A stretch of DNA of 64,000 bases. Origin: Flavobacterium sp. NG2 (GTDB taxonomy: Bacteria > Bacteroidota > Bacteroidia > Flavobacteriales > Flavobacteriaceae). The stretch covers positions 1,342,001 through 1,406,000 of the forward strand of contig NZ_CP139420.1 of the NCBI RefSeq assembly GCF_034119845.1, written 5' to 3'. The stretch's first letter is position 1. The number at the start of each line of letters is the position of its first letter. The position numbers and the translations under genes are program-made. The notes below the pieces were generated by a model that did no database searches, was not told the origin of the DNA, and worked only from the letters and a program-made list of their open reading frames with translations. Of the stretch, positions 36,602 through 45,904 are shown in pieces.

Positions 36602-37299
36602 GTTTTGTAAAAACAAATGATAAGGTAATTATCACTTCTAATAGAGATGAAAGTGTGATTCGATTAAATGCAATACATCCTATGGAATATATTGTAAATA
36701 ATAAAAAAGTAATTTACCCAAAAGACCCAAAAGCTGGAGGAACTTGGTATGCAATAGATGAAAACGGAACCGTCTTAGTTTTATTGAATGGTGCTGAAGA
36801 GAAACATGAATATAAACCTCCGTATAGAAAAAGTAGAGGATTAATTGTTTTGGATGTCATAGGCAATCTTTCGCCAAAGCAATATTGGGACACTATTGAA
36901 TTAGATAACATTGAGCCTTTTACGATAGTACTATATCAAGAGGGACAATTGTATCAGCTTCGCTGGGATGGGACTTTCAAGTATACTAATTTATTAGACG
37001 TGAATAAAAAACATATTTGGGCTTCGTCGACTTTATATCCAAAAGAAATTCGAGATAAAAGAGCGAAATTATTTCATGCTTTTTTAGATAATAAGGAAGA
37101 TGTTTCAGAAATTGAAATGTATCATTTTCATCGGTATACTGAAGCCGATAATCCAGAAAACGGATTGGTTATTAATAGGAATGATTTTTTAAAAACCTTG
37201 AGTATCACCCAGTCTGTATTGCAACAAAATGAAGTCAAAGTCAAACATTATGATTTGATTAATGAGACAGAGTTTAAGATGTCATTTCAAATAAATTAA
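36589..37299 (+). CDS. NRDE/TANGO2-family protein
   Basis: The 236-aa protein starts MCTVSF and has the name-giving motif SNRDE (Asn18-Glu21). It continues with AGGTWYAIDENG and LLNGA. The exposed Cys2 after Met removal resembles Ntn hydrolases, but the activity of the family is not settled; TANGO2 has been linked to heme and lipid handling. It overlaps the DinB gene and is followed after 10 nt or more by the ATP-grasp gene. Confidence 0.8.
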   Translation: MCTVSFVKTNDKVIITSNRDESVIRLNAIHPMEYIVNNKKVIYPKDPKAGGTWYAIDENGTVLVLLNGAEEKHEYKPPYRKSRGLIVLDVIGNLSPKQYWDTIELDNIEPFTIVLYQEGQLYQLRWDGTFKYTNLLDVNKKHIWASSTLYPKEIRDKRAKLFHAFLDNKEDVSEIEMYHFHRYTEADNPENGLVINRNDFLKTLSITQSVLQQNEVKVKHYDLINETEFKMSFQIN

Positions 37300-37351
37300 A
37301 TAAATTCAGGTGGTTTTAAAAAAGAATAAAAATTTACTATTTCATAAAATA

Positions 37352-38362
37352 ATGAATTGGGAATATTGGCCTTATCAATTGGTGTATGTCCCTATTTATT
37401 TTTTATGGTTTTTTTATGCCATTAAGTCCAAATCTATCTTTTTTTTCAGTGCCTCAAACCCATCAATTAAAAATGGTGGCTTTGTAATGGAATCCAAAAA
37501 AGCTATTTATGATTTGATACCTCAAAAATTCTACCCCAAAACCGAATTAATAAAAGAAGGTTCTTCGATTGACGAAATCAAAAAAAGAGTAGATGAAGCT
37601 CAAATTCAATTTCCATTTATCGCTAAACCAGATATCGGATTAAGAGGTTCAGCGGTTAAGAAAATAAACACGATTGCTGATTTAAATCAATATGCCCAAA
37701 AAGCAAATTTTGATTTTATAGTTCAAGATTTGATCCCATATGAAAATGAAATAGGTGTTTTTTATGTGCGTTATCCAAATCAAAAAAAAGGGAAAATTAC
37801 CGGTATTGTTTCTAAAGAATTTTTAGTGGTTACTGGCAATGGAGCCGCTACGATTGAAGAATTAATTCTTGAAAACCCTAGATATGCGTTGCAATTTACC
37901 GTTTTAAAAAAAGAATATGGGCTAGGCTTAAATAAAGTCTTGCCTGAGGGTGAGAAAATGAATTTAGTCCCTTATGGAAATCATGCACGCGGTGCAAAGT
38001 TCATAGATGGGAGTCATTGGGTAACTCCCGCTTTAGAAAAAATGATTGATGAAATGTGTCAACAAATTCCAGAGTTTTATTTTGGGAGACTTGATATCAT
38101 GTATCAATCTTTGGAGGAATTAGAATTAGGGAATAATTTTTTAATTGTTGAACTTAATGGTGCAGCGAGTGAGCCCACACATATTTATGACCCTAGACAT
38201 TCATTGTTTTTTGCCTGGAAAGAATTAGCAAGACATATTACCTATATGTATGAAATAAGTGTAGAGAATAATAAAAGAGGAGCCACTTTTTTGCCGCATA
38301 AATTAGGTGTTCAAGAATTGAAATCGCATTGGGAGCAAAGTGCTAAAATCGTGAATTTTTAG
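37352..38362 (+). CDS. Membrane-anchored ATP-grasp protein (D-Ala-D-Ala ligase-like)
   Basis: This is an ATP-grasp ligase of unknown substrate. The ATG at 37352 (336 aa) was chosen over an upstream GTG at 37310, because MNWEYWPYQ then leads straight into an N-terminal hydrophobic helix (about residues 8-25). ATP-grasp features are FPFIAKPDIGLRGSAV, FIVQDLIPYENEIGVFY, and the metal site FGRLDIMYQ ... FLIVELNGAASEP. A membrane anchor is unusual for D-Ala-D-Ala ligase itself, so a different acid-amine coupling is likely. The gene is followed after 3 nt by a LysE-like membrane protein. Confidence 0.72.
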   Translation: MNWEYWPYQLVYVPIYFLWFFYAIKSKSIFFFSASNPSIKNGGFVMESKKAIYDLIPQKFYPKTELIKEGSSIDEIKKRVDEAQIQFPFIAKPDIGLRGSAVKKINTIADLNQYAQKANFDFIVQDLIPYENEIGVFYVRYPNQKKGKITGIVSKEFLVVTGNGAATIEELILENPRYALQFTVLKKEYGLGLNKVLPEGEKMNLVPYGNHARGAKFIDGSHWVTPALEKMIDEMCQQIPEFYFGRLDIMYQSLEELELGNNFLIVELNGAASEPTHIYDPRHSLFFAWKELARHITYMYEISVENNKRGATFLPHKLGVQELKSHWEQSAKIVNF

Positions 38363-38365
38363 GAT

Positions 38366-39025
38366 ATGAAACTATTGCAAAACATCCTTGTAGGCTTTGT
38401 TGTGAGTTTCTTAGGTTCGCTGCCTTTAGGCTATTTGAATTTTGTAGGACTCGAAATTTATTCAAAATTAGGAATGGAGTTTCTTGTCTTATTTCTTTTA
38501 GGTATCATTTTAGTTGAGGCTTTTGTGATTTACTTTACGTTGATTTTTGCTAATCAATTGGTAAACAATAAAAAGTTAATGAAATGGATTGATGTTTTTG
38601 GAATCTTTTTTTTGTTGATTATTGGATATTCCTTCTACGACCACGCATCTGAATCGATGGAGCAAGAGTCAGTCTTAAATCAATATATTCAGTATTCAGC
38701 CTTTTTAATGGGAGTGGTTTTAAATTGTTTTAATTTTTTACAATTGCCTTTTTGGACTGCTTGGAATTTATATCTCGTTAACGAAAGGTATATTGTGACT
38801 CGTGGCAAATTAAAGTTCTATTATCTCTTTGGGACTTTATTGGGTATCTTTTTTGGGATGTTGACAATAATTTATGTTTTGAATACTTTGACAGCCAAAA
38901 TTAGTTTTTTGACTAATTATCTTATGCCAGTAATTATTCCAGGGTTCTTTTTTGTTTTAGCTTTGATTCAAACGAGGAAAGTGTATAGGAAGCATTTTTT
39001 GAGCGGTGAGAAGGAATTATTGTGA
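38366..39025 (+). CDS. LysE-like multi-pass membrane protein (possible exporter)
   Basis: This 219-aa protein has about six hydrophobic helices. Its start, LVGFVVSFLGSLPLGYLNFVG, resembles LysE/RhtB-type exporters, which have a conserved G-x-x-P-G-P-like turn. Homology is weak by eye. It lies 3 nt after the ATP-grasp gene and ends the operon. Export of the ATP-grasp product would fit the context, but this is only an inference. Confidence 0.6.
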   Translation: MKLLQNILVGFVVSFLGSLPLGYLNFVGLEIYSKLGMEFLVLFLLGIILVEAFVIYFTLIFANQLVNNKKLMKWIDVFGIFFLLIIGYSFYDHASESMEQESVLNQYIQYSAFLMGVVLNCFNFLQLPFWTAWNLYLVNERYIVTRGKLKFYYLFGTLLGIFFGMLTIIYVLNTLTAKISFLTNYLMPVIIPGFFFVLALIQTRKVYRKHFLSGEKELL

Positions 39026-39089
39026 ATATAGCCAGAAATCAAAGGACTTCACTTTTTACCTTCTATATGTCTAGTTTTTAGTAGTTTAA

Positions 39090-39116
39090 AAATACCTCTT
39101 TTGGGGTATTTCTTTT
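39090..39116 (+). terminator. Terminator after the YHS-to-LysE operon
   Basis: The stem AAATACC / GGTATTT (39090-39096 with 39105-39111) is followed by CTTTTAA. Confidence 0.65.
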
Positions 39117-39202
39117 AAGTTGTAGTTAGTTTAATTTTAGTACAAATGCAAATTCCTACAATATCGTAGAAATTTAATGAGTACTAATTTAAAAGATTTA
39201 CT

Positions 39203-40399
39203 ATGAAAAAACTTTACACTATTATTTTTTTAATTGTATTTACAATTTTAGGAAGAGCACAAAACAAATTATTGTCAAGTATTAATGAATATTATACGGG
39301 TAGTAGTTGGGAAAAAAGTTGGGGTTATAATTATGAGTATGATAGCAACAACAATTTAATTTCCGAAACAAATCTAAATTGGGTGTTCGACCATTGGGAA
39401 ATACATGACAAAACAACTTACACTTATGATGTAAATAACAAAGTTATTTTAGAGTTGGGACAGGATTGGAATTCCACTACTGGTATGCTTGAGAATTCCT
39501 ACAGAGATACTTATACCTATGTAAATGGGAAGTTTTCAGGTCAAGTATCGGAATATTGGGAAAGTTCAAATTGGGTTAATGAGTGGAAGGTTGAAGTAAG
39601 TTATGGCGGTAATAATTTGCCGTCGGGTTATTTGTCTTATGAATGGGATGGTTCACAATGGGTGGTAGAGTCTCAAGGAACATTTTCTTACGATGGTAAC
39701 AATAGAGTTAGTACAGAAACCTCTCAAGATTGGGTAAACTCCACTTGGATTAACTCCTATAAAACTTTGTATACCTATAATGCAAATAACAAAATTTTAA
39801 ACAATAGAGGAGCAGAATGGGATGACTTCAATAATCTTTGGAGTGAAAATGAGAGGACAGATTATGAATTAGATCTTGCGGGTAATAGAATCGTTGAAGT
39901 AAATGTTTCCGAGTACAATAACATTACCTATAAAAATAAAGTTGAGTATGCTTATGATGAGTCAAGTCTTATGAATAATTTTGCCCATCCTTATAAAGAT
40001 AAAAACGGGGTTGATTATTTGACAGAGGATTTCCCATATGTAAATAAGCTTCTTACTGCAACAAATTACTCTTTTAATAGTTTTAGCAATACTTATAGTA
40101 TTAACAATCGAACCACGTATAATTACAACAATTCAATTGTTTTGTCAACCGAAAATCCAGAGCTTTTGGATTTGGATTTAAAAGTTTTTCCTAACCCTGC
40201 TAGTTCCGTACTAAATCTTGATTTTCCAGCTTTGGAAACGATTGATAAAGTCATAATTACGGATGTTATGGGCAGAGTAGTTTTACAACAACAAACTAAT
40301 CTGAACCAAATAAAAGTAGATGAATTGGCAGCAGGACTTTATATCTTAGAAGTGTATTCGGGCAATAAAAAAAATCAAACAAAGTTCATTAAAGACTAG
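39203..40399 (+). CDS. Secreted repeat protein with T9SS type A sorting domain
   Basis: This 398-aa secreted protein has a signal peptide ending in LGRAQ (about residue 19). About five degenerate repeats of 35-40 residues follow (about 25-245). Each has a YxYDxNN-type turn and a W-x(5)-W pattern, for example YEYDSNNNLISE, TYTYDVNNKVILE and YTYNANNKILNN. They resemble short YD/RHS-like beta repeats. The last 75 residues are a T9SS type A sorting domain (LKVFPNPASSVLNL ... AGLYILEVYSG). It would be exported by T9SS and attached to or released from the cell. The function is unknown, perhaps adhesion or glycan binding. Confidence 0.8.
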   Translation: MKKLYTIIFLIVFTILGRAQNKLLSSINEYYTGSSWEKSWGYNYEYDSNNNLISETNLNWVFDHWEIHDKTTYTYDVNNKVILELGQDWNSTTGMLENSYRDTYTYVNGKFSGQVSEYWESSNWVNEWKVEVSYGGNNLPSGYLSYEWDGSQWVVESQGTFSYDGNNRVSTETSQDWVNSTWINSYKTLYTYNANNKILNNRGAEWDDFNNLWSENERTDYELDLAGNRIVEVNVSEYNNITYKNKVEYAYDESSLMNNFAHPYKDKNGVDYLTEDFPYVNKLLTATNYSFNSFSNTYSINNRTTYNYNNSIVLSTENPELLDLDLKVFPNPASSVLNLDFPALETIDKVIITDVMGRVVLQQQTNLNQIKVDELAAGLYILEVYSGNKKNQTKFIKD

Positions 40400-40482
40400 C
40401 TGTGTTGGTTAGTGTTTTATGTCTTGTAAGAGGTTATTGGTTTTAGTTTTAAGTAAGAATATTAACTAAGTAAATTCAGTTT

Positions 40483-40522
40483 AAAAAAATCCATTAAATC
40501 ATAGATTTGATGGATTTTTTTT
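40483..40522 (+). terminator. Terminator after the T9SS repeat protein
   Basis: A long stem (about 40484-40500 with 40504-40519, core CCATTAAATC / GATTTGATGG with A/T flanks) ends in a run of T. Confidence 0.75.
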
Positions 40523-40542
40523 AATTTAGCAAAAATATCAGA

Positions 40543-41220
40543 ATGAAAAATATAATAGTTACTGGAAGCAGTAGAGGAATTGGATATGAATTGGCTTTGC
40601 AATTCGCAAATGCGGGACATCAAGTTTTGGCACTTTCAAGAAAAACGCCACGTATCTTAATCGAGCATAAAAATATTACTTGTTTATCTGTCGATTTATC
40701 AACTGAAGATGATTTGGTTAAGATAACCAATTTTGTTGGCAACAGTTGGAAAAAAGTTGATGCCATAGTACATAATGCTGGTGGTTTAATCTTGAAGCCA
40801 TTTGCAGAAACGACTCAAAAGGATTTTGAAAAAATCTATAAAATCAATGTTTTTGCTGTTGCTAATCTAACACGTGTATGTTTGCCTTATTTTAAAAAAG
40901 GAACTCATGTTGTAACTATTAGTTCGATAGGAGGAATTCAAGGAAGTCTAAAATTTGCTGGACTAGCAGCTTATAGCTCAAGTAAAGGGGCAGTGATAAC
41001 TTTATCGGAGTTATTGGCTGAAGAATACAAAGAACAAGGTTATTCATTTAATGTATTAGCGCTTGGAGCTGTTCAAACTGAAATGTTACAAGAAGCTTTT
41101 CCGGGCTATCAAGCTCCAATATCGGCCGAAGAAATGGCCAATTATATTTATGATTTTACGCTTACAGGAAATAAATATTTTAATGGAAAAGTAATTCAAG
41201 TATCGTCGTCAAATCCATAA
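40543..41220 (+). CDS. Short-chain dehydrogenase/reductase (SDR)
   Basis: The 225-aa protein is a classical SDR. The cofactor loop is TGSSRGIG at residues 7-14. NAG appears in HNAGG, and the catalytic YxxxK is Tyr144-Lys148 with Ser in TISSIGG. The substrate is unknown. The start lies about 20 nt after a terminator, so it has its own transcription. Confidence 0.88.
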   Translation: MKNIIVTGSSRGIGYELALQFANAGHQVLALSRKTPRILIEHKNITCLSVDLSTEDDLVKITNFVGNSWKKVDAIVHNAGGLILKPFAETTQKDFEKIYKINVFAVANLTRVCLPYFKKGTHVVTISSIGGIQGSLKFAGLAAYSSSKGAVITLSELLAEEYKEQGYSFNVLALGAVQTEMLQEAFPGYQAPISAEEMANYIYDFTLTGNKYFNGKVIQVSSSNP

Positions 41221-41333
41221 AAAAATGTATAGGTTGTTAATGTTGGCATATAGTTTAATGAAATGATTAAATTCCAAAACCCAACAAATGAACAATACCT
41301 TTAGACTTAATAACATATAAATCATAGCTCTCT

Positions 41334-41933
41334 TTGAACGAAACTTTATCTAAATATATTCCTGAATATGCAGTCAAACCAATTTTTGATTTGATTGTAA
41401 CTCATGGGGTGCATTTAAAAATTGTTAACGAACGTGCCACACGTCACGGTGATTATCGCAAAGGAATGAGTGGAAAACATGAAATCACCGTTAATGGTAG
41501 TTTAAATAAATACCGATTTTTGATTACCCTTATTCATGAAATTGCCCATTTAGTAGCTTTTGAAAAATATGGACGAAAAATTAAGCCACATGGTAACGAG
41601 TGGAAGTATACTTTTCAGCAATTAATGGTGCCTTACATTCGGCCAGAAATTTTTCCCACTCAATTATTGCCTTTGTTGGCAAGACATTTTAGGAATCCTA
41701 GCGCTAGCAGTGATACGGACACTACTTTGTCATTGGCACTAAAACAATTCGATGCACCAACCGATAAGAACTATATTTTTGAAATCCCATACGGTAGTGT
41801 TTTTAGAATCAAAAACGGAAAAATATTTAAGAAAATAGCCGTAAGAACCAAACGTTTTGAGTGTATCGAAATGGATTCAGGTAAAACCTATCTCTTCAAT
41901 CCAAATGCTGAGGTAGAAATGATACAAAATTAA
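41334..41933 (+). CDS. SprT-like zinc metalloprotease domain protein
   Basis: This 199-aa protein has the SprT/WSS-type zinc motif HEIAH at residues 68-72 and a downstream His86 in KPHGNEW. The start is a TTG codon at 41334, chosen because NETLSKYIPEYAVKP fits the usual family N-terminus and no ATG is available upstream of the conserved region. SprT-like proteins in this group are of unknown role. It converges on the Mla-like ABC genes across a shared hairpin. Confidence 0.82.
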   Translation: MNETLSKYIPEYAVKPIFDLIVTHGVHLKIVNERATRHGDYRKGMSGKHEITVNGSLNKYRFLITLIHEIAHLVAFEKYGRKIKPHGNEWKYTFQQLMVPYIRPEIFPTQLLPLLARHFRNPSASSDTDTTLSLALKQFDAPTDKNYIFEIPYGSVFRIKNGKIFKKIAVRTKRFECIEMDSGKTYLFNPNAEVEMIQN

Positions 41934-41983
41934 AATCCAAAATTCCCTTTGTTTTATAAGTGGAATTTGGGATTTCGATTTTT
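41933..41983. terminator. Bidirectional terminator between the sprT-like gene and mlaF
   Basis: AAATCC-A-AAATTCC (41933-41946) pairs with GGAATTT-G-GGATTT (41962-41975). T-rich sequence lies on the right and A-rich sequence on the left. Confidence 0.7.
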
Positions 41984-41997
41984 TGGAATGTAAATGA

Positions 41998-42759
41998 TTA
42001 TCCTTTCAAATGTGCTTCTCTTACTTTTTTGAATAAATTGGATGAATATACAAAAGCAGTTACGGCTTCATTTTCGGTGTAGAAAATTTCATCTTTATTG
42101 CCTTGCCATTCTTTCAGTCCGTTTTTAAGAAAAAGAATATTATCTCCTATTTCCATTACAGAGTTCATATCATGCGTATTAACTACAGTGGTAATATTGT
42201 ATTCTTCTGTAATTTCTTTGATGAGGTTGTCAATTAAAATGGAGGTGTTTGGGTCTAAACCAGAGTTGGGCTCATCACAAAAAAGATATTTTGGATTATT
42301 AACAATGGCTCTAGCAATAGCTACCCTTTTTTGCATTCCCCCTGAAATTTCCGAGGGTAGTTTTTTATGAGCATCTGTTAAGTTTACCCTTTCCAATACA
42401 AAATCAACGCGCTCTTTTATTTGAGCTCTGTTATTTCGGGTAAACATCTTTAACGGGAAGCCTACATTTTCGGCAACGGTCATGGAATCAAATAAAGCAC
42501 TTCCTTGAAAAACCATTCCGATTTCAGTACGTAGGTCCCTTTTTTCGTCTGGTTCTAGTTCAGAATAGATTCTTCCATCAAAAATAATTTGTCCTGATTC
42601 TGGGGTGTGAATACCTAAAAGACTTTTAAGTAAAACTGTTTTTCCAGAGCCACTTTGTCCTATGATAAGATTCGTCTTTCCAGTTTCGAAAACAGTCGAA
42701 ATCCCCTTTAGGATTTTATTTTCGCCAAATGACTTTTCTATGTTTTTTATTTCTATCAT
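41998..42759 (-). CDS. Mla-type ABC transporter ATP-binding protein (phospholipid trafficking)
   Basis: This is the ATPase of an MlaEF-like lipid transporter that supports outer-membrane lipid asymmetry. The start was taken at the ATG at 42759, giving 253 aa and the normal MIEIKNIEKSFG beginning. The Walker A motif GQSGSGKT is at residues 34-41. The signature is EISGGMQKRVAIARA, and Walker B reads YLFCDEPNSGLDP. Its ATG overlaps the permease stop by 4 nt (ATGA), which implies translational coupling. No MlaD-like gene is in the immediate operon. Confidence 0.9.
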   Translation of the reverse strand: MIEIKNIEKSFGENKILKGISTVFETGKTNLIIGQSGSGKTVLLKSLLGIHTPESGQIIFDGRIYSELEPDEKRDLRTEIGMVFQGSALFDSMTVAENVGFPLKMFTRNNRAQIKERVDFVLERVNLTDAHKKLPSEISGGMQKRVAIARAIVNNPKYLFCDEPNSGLDPNTSILIDNLIKEITEEYNITTVVNTHDMNSVMEIGDNILFLKNGLKEWQGNKDEIFYTENEAVTAFVYSSNLFKKVREAHLKG

Positions 42760-43505
42760 GAACCAAGTAATAATTGGGTTAGAATATAATTGAATAAGAT
42801 AATACAAACCGAAGTCCATACAAAGGAAACGGTACTGGCTTTACCTACTTCGAGTGCACCACCTTTCATGTAGTAACCATGAAAAGAAGGAATAGTAGCA
42901 AGTAAAATAGCAAAAATAAAGGTTTTTATAAAGGCATAAGTCACATGAAATGGGATGAATTCCATTTGTGCTCCCGTTATAAAATCTGCCGCAGTAGTAA
43001 ATCCGCCATAAACACCAGCAGTCCATCCTCCAAGAATTCCTAAAAACATACTAATCCCAATTACAAAAGGGTATAAAAGCAAAGCAATAATTTTAGGAAA
43101 TACTAAATAGTTTAGGGAATTAACTCCCATTACTTCAAGTGCGTCTATTTGTTCCGTAACGCGCATAGTTCCTATACTCGATGTGATAAAAGAACCCATT
43201 TTTCCAGCCATAATCACGGAAATAAAAGTGGGTGCAAATTCCAGAATTATCGATTGTCTAGTAGCAAAACCAATAAGGTGTTTTGGGATTAAAGGATTGG
43301 TTAAGTTTAATGCTGTCTGAATTGCAACAACACCTCCAACGAAGAAAGAAATAAACGCAACGATACCGAGAGAATTAATAATTAAGTCGTCAATTTCTTT
43401 GAAAATGAGGTTTCGCATCACAGACCATTTGGTTTGTTTGTGAAAGATCTCCTTTATCATCAAGAAGTAGCGTCCTATTTGGGATATATATCGAATGAGC
43501 ATCAT
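42756..43505 (-). CDS. Mla-type ABC transporter permease
   Basis: This is the MlaE-family permease (249 aa) with about five to six membrane helices. Family motifs are FVGGVVAIQTALN, GKMGSFITSSIGTMRVTEQIDALEVMGV and FKxYxxKGGALEVG-like (FHGYYMKGGALEVG). It would form the membrane part of the lipid transporter with the ATPase that overlaps its stop. A second ATG one codon later is equally possible as start. Confidence 0.9.
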   Translation of the reverse strand: MMLIRYISQIGRYFLMIKEIFHKQTKWSVMRNLIFKEIDDLIINSLGIVAFISFFVGGVVAIQTALNLTNPLIPKHLIGFATRQSIILEFAPTFISVIMAGKMGSFITSSIGTMRVTEQIDALEVMGVNSLNYLVFPKIIALLLYPFVIGISMFLGILGGWTAGVYGGFTTAADFITGAQMEFIPFHVTYAFIKTFIFAILLATIPSFHGYYMKGGALEVGKASTVSFVWTSVCIILFNYILTQLLLGS

Positions 43506-43572
43506 TTTATTAGGATTCAGTGTTCAGTTTATAGTATTCAGTAAAAATACTATAATTTTATTTGAAAGATGT

Positions 43573-44430
43573 CTAAAAAAGGTCAAACAGTTTTTCTTTC
43601 ATTTTTTTTAATCGATAATTGCGAATGAATTGGGCTTGTTCTTTAGTGACCAATAAAGGTGTTTTGGCTGATTTGGCTTTTAGAAAACCTTTGATGTAGT
43701 CGATAAAGAGCAATGGCTTTCCTTTACGCATGGCCAATTTAAGAGAGGCAATAGATGTGATTAATAATCCGTAACCTAGAGTGTAAAAAGCTTCGCCTTG
43801 TTTGTAACGTGCTGTTTTGTTGTAGTTGGCTCCTGTGGGTTTTAAGTGTTTTACATGTAATGATTGGTCAGTAACTATTTTCCAGTTGTAAAATTTGCAT
43901 AATAGTTCATCTACAGTGTCCCAGCCCATAGCTGGTTTTAACCCCCCAATTTGTTTAAAAGTCTCTTTTCTATAGGCTTTCAAAGCGCCACGAATATGGT
44001 CTTTGTCGGTTAAGTTTTCTAGAACCCATTCGCCATTTTTTTCGATATAGCAAAATCCGCCGACCATTCCGATGCGGTCGTCTGATTTGAAATGGGTAAT
44101 AATAGTTTCAAAATAATTGGATGGAAAAATCAAGTCGGCATCAATTTTTACCAATATATCGTATTGTTCATCAAGCTGTTTTTGACCTTCGTGAAATGCC
44201 TGAATGACTTTACTTCCTGGTAAATGTATAGCAGATGAGGATTTGTTTACCAAGCTAATAAACGGATGCTCTTTGGCGTAGGCCAAAACAATTTCTTCGG
44301 TTTTGTCTGTGGAGTTGTCATTGACAATCACTACTTTTTTAGGTAAGACCGTTTGCGATAGTAATGAGTCCAAGGTCAATGAAATAAGCGCTTCTTCGTT
44401 ATGAGCAGGGATAACAATGTAGTAATTCAT
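43573..44430 (-). CDS. Glycosyltransferase family 2
   Basis: This 285-aa GT-A-fold transferase starts with YYIVIPAHNEEALISLTLDS. The nucleotide-sugar DxD motif is visible in LVKIDADLIF, and GWDTVDELLC may hold the catalytic acid. The acceptor is unknown; surface polysaccharide or glycolipid is likely. It has an exact -7 box (TAAATTTG, 44451-44458 on the minus strand) about 20 nt upstream but no good -33. It is divergent from the deacetylase lipoprotein. Confidence 0.87.
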   Translation of the reverse strand: MNYYIVIPAHNEEALISLTLDSLLSQTVLPKKVVIVNDNSTDKTEEIVLAYAKEHPFISLVNKSSSAIHLPGSKVIQAFHEGQKQLDEQYDILVKIDADLIFPSNYFETIITHFKSDDRIGMVGGFCYIEKNGEWVLENLTDKDHIRGALKAYRKETFKQIGGLKPAMGWDTVDELLCKFYNWKIVTDQSLHVKHLKPTGANYNKTARYKQGEAFYTLGYGLLITSIASLKLAMRKGKPLLFIDYIKGFLKAKSAKTPLLVTKEQAQFIRNYRLKKMKEKLFDLF

Positions 44431-44535
44431 TTGTCTTTTTTTACGATAGGCAAATTTATATTATTGTGGGGATATAGGGCGTGAATTTATTCAAAAATAA
44501 TTGCCATATTTGTGTGCTATCTTAATCCTATTACA

Positions 44536-45354
44536 ATGAAACTTTTAAAATGCTGTAGCCTTGTTTTTTTGGTAGTTTTGTTTTCCTGTAGTAAGGATGA
44601 TACTACAGAGGAGATGGTTGATCAAGAAAAGGTTGTTGTAGACGGAACTAAGATAGATGAGGCTAAGTTTGGAGATTCAGGTGTGGTTTTGACCTTTGAT
44701 GATGATTATGTCGAAAATTGGAAAATGGCAGATACGATACTCAAGGAATTTCATTGGAAGGCTACTTTTTGTGTTTGTAAAATTAGTCAGATGAATCCAG
44801 AAAATGTAAAAACGCTTCAATGGTTTCAAAAATGTGGTCACGAAATTGCAGGACACGGTGCTAATCATGTGAATACCTTGGATTATATAGCCGCTAATGG
44901 TTTTGAAAAATTTTATGAAGATGAGATAGTTTCAATGATGGATAAGATGAAAGAAAACGGTTTGAATGTTAGTTCTTTTGCTTATCCTTATGGAGCGAGG
45001 AATCCTCTTGTGGATCAGAAGTTGTTCAATACATTCAAAGTGTTACGTGGTACAACCTATGGTGCTTTGAATCCAGTGAATCAAGCTTGTTATTTCGAAA
45101 ATTCAAAAAAAGTAGTTTTCGGTTTAGGAATTGACAGCCATTATCCTCATTTTAGTTTACCTTACATCATTAATCTTATAGATTATGCTGAAAAGAATCA
45201 TAAAATATTAATACTCTATTCTCATAGAACTGTTGATGTGGTAACGGATAATTATCAAACAAAAATGGAGGACCTAGTATCCATTTGTAAATATGTGCAA
45301 AAAAAGCACATGAAATTTTATACGTTGTCTGATTTGTCTAAAATCAAAGCTTAA
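44536..45354 (+). CDS. Polysaccharide deacetylase (NodB-like) lipoprotein
   Basis: This NodB-type carbohydrate esterase (272 aa) probably deacetylates an N-acetylated polysaccharide outside the inner membrane. The ATG at 44536 puts a lipobox (LFSC, Cys18) in the right place; an upstream start would not. Motifs are VVLTFDDDY (catalytic Asp and metal Asp), GHGANH (metal HxxxH), AYPYGARN and LILYSHR. Its stop abuts the stop of the convergent methyltransferase with no base between. Confidence 0.85.
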   Translation: MKLLKCCSLVFLVVLFSCSKDDTTEEMVDQEKVVVDGTKIDEAKFGDSGVVLTFDDDYVENWKMADTILKEFHWKATFCVCKISQMNPENVKTLQWFQKCGHEIAGHGANHVNTLDYIAANGFEKFYEDEIVSMMDKMKENGLNVSSFAYPYGARNPLVDQKLFNTFKVLRGTTYGALNPVNQACYFENSKKVVFGLGIDSHYPHFSLPYIINLIDYAEKNHKILILYSHRTVDVVTDNYQTKMEDLVSICKYVQKKHMKFYTLSDLSKIKA

Positions 45355-45879
45355 TTATTTTATTTTTTCGGCATAAACCAAATAATAACGGTTAGTGAAA
45401 AATCGCAATAAAGGTCTTAAGCCAATTTTTTTCACGGGATGAGTGAATTGAATACTATCTATAATTTTGAATCCTGTTTTTTCTAATAACCAGTCGAGTT
45501 GCCAGTCTTCAAATTCGTGGTAATGCCTGTCCCATTTGTCGGTTTTACTTCTATAAGCTGACGAAAACCACAGTCTCATAGGTATCGAGATTAACAACTT
45601 ATCGGCTTTTACACTTTGTAAAACAGTATAAGGGTTTAGTAGGTGTTCGAAAATTTCGAAGGCAGTAAATACGGAATAGTTTTCAGTTTGCAATGCGGTT
45701 TGATCATTGTCAAGGTCTTCTCCTTTCGTATTGAGGACTGTATAGCCGTTTTCAATCATTATTTTGGAAAAAGGATTGGGAACGCCTAAATCAAATATAG
45801 TTTCAGAGGTTGGAATGTGTTTTTGTAAAAATTCAAGTGTGAGTTTGAATCGTTTATTCGGAAACGTTTTTTCGTACAT
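45355..45879 (-). CDS. Class I SAM-dependent methyltransferase
   Basis: This 174-aa methyltransferase has motif I ETIFDLGVPNPF and the motif TAFEIFEHLLNP, as in Methyltransf_11/UbiG-like enzymes. The substrate is unknown. A consensus promoter lies just upstream. It converges on the deacetylase gene, and the stop codons touch. The product is short, but the C-terminal part (EKTGFKI ... YYLVYAEK) looks complete. Confidence 0.78.
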   Translation of the reverse strand: MYEKTFPNKRFKLTLEFLQKHIPTSETIFDLGVPNPFSKIMIENGYTVLNTKGEDLDNDQTALQTENYSVFTAFEIFEHLLNPYTVLQSVKADKLLISIPMRLWFSSAYRSKTDKWDRHYHEFEDWQLDWLLEKTGFKIIDSIQFTHPVKKIGLRPLLRFFTNRYYLVYAEKIK

Positions 45880-45904
45880 GATTTAATTTGTTTTATCCAA
45901 GGCG

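Noticed and set aside
37310..37351. GTG start for the ATP-grasp gene
   Set aside because: It adds 14 residues of low-complexity Lys/Asn; the ATG at 37352 begins directly before the membrane helix.
45352..45357. Frameshift or truncation at the touching stop codons of the deacetylase and methyltransferase genes
   Set aside because: Both proteins have complete family endings; the genes are simply packed tail to tail.
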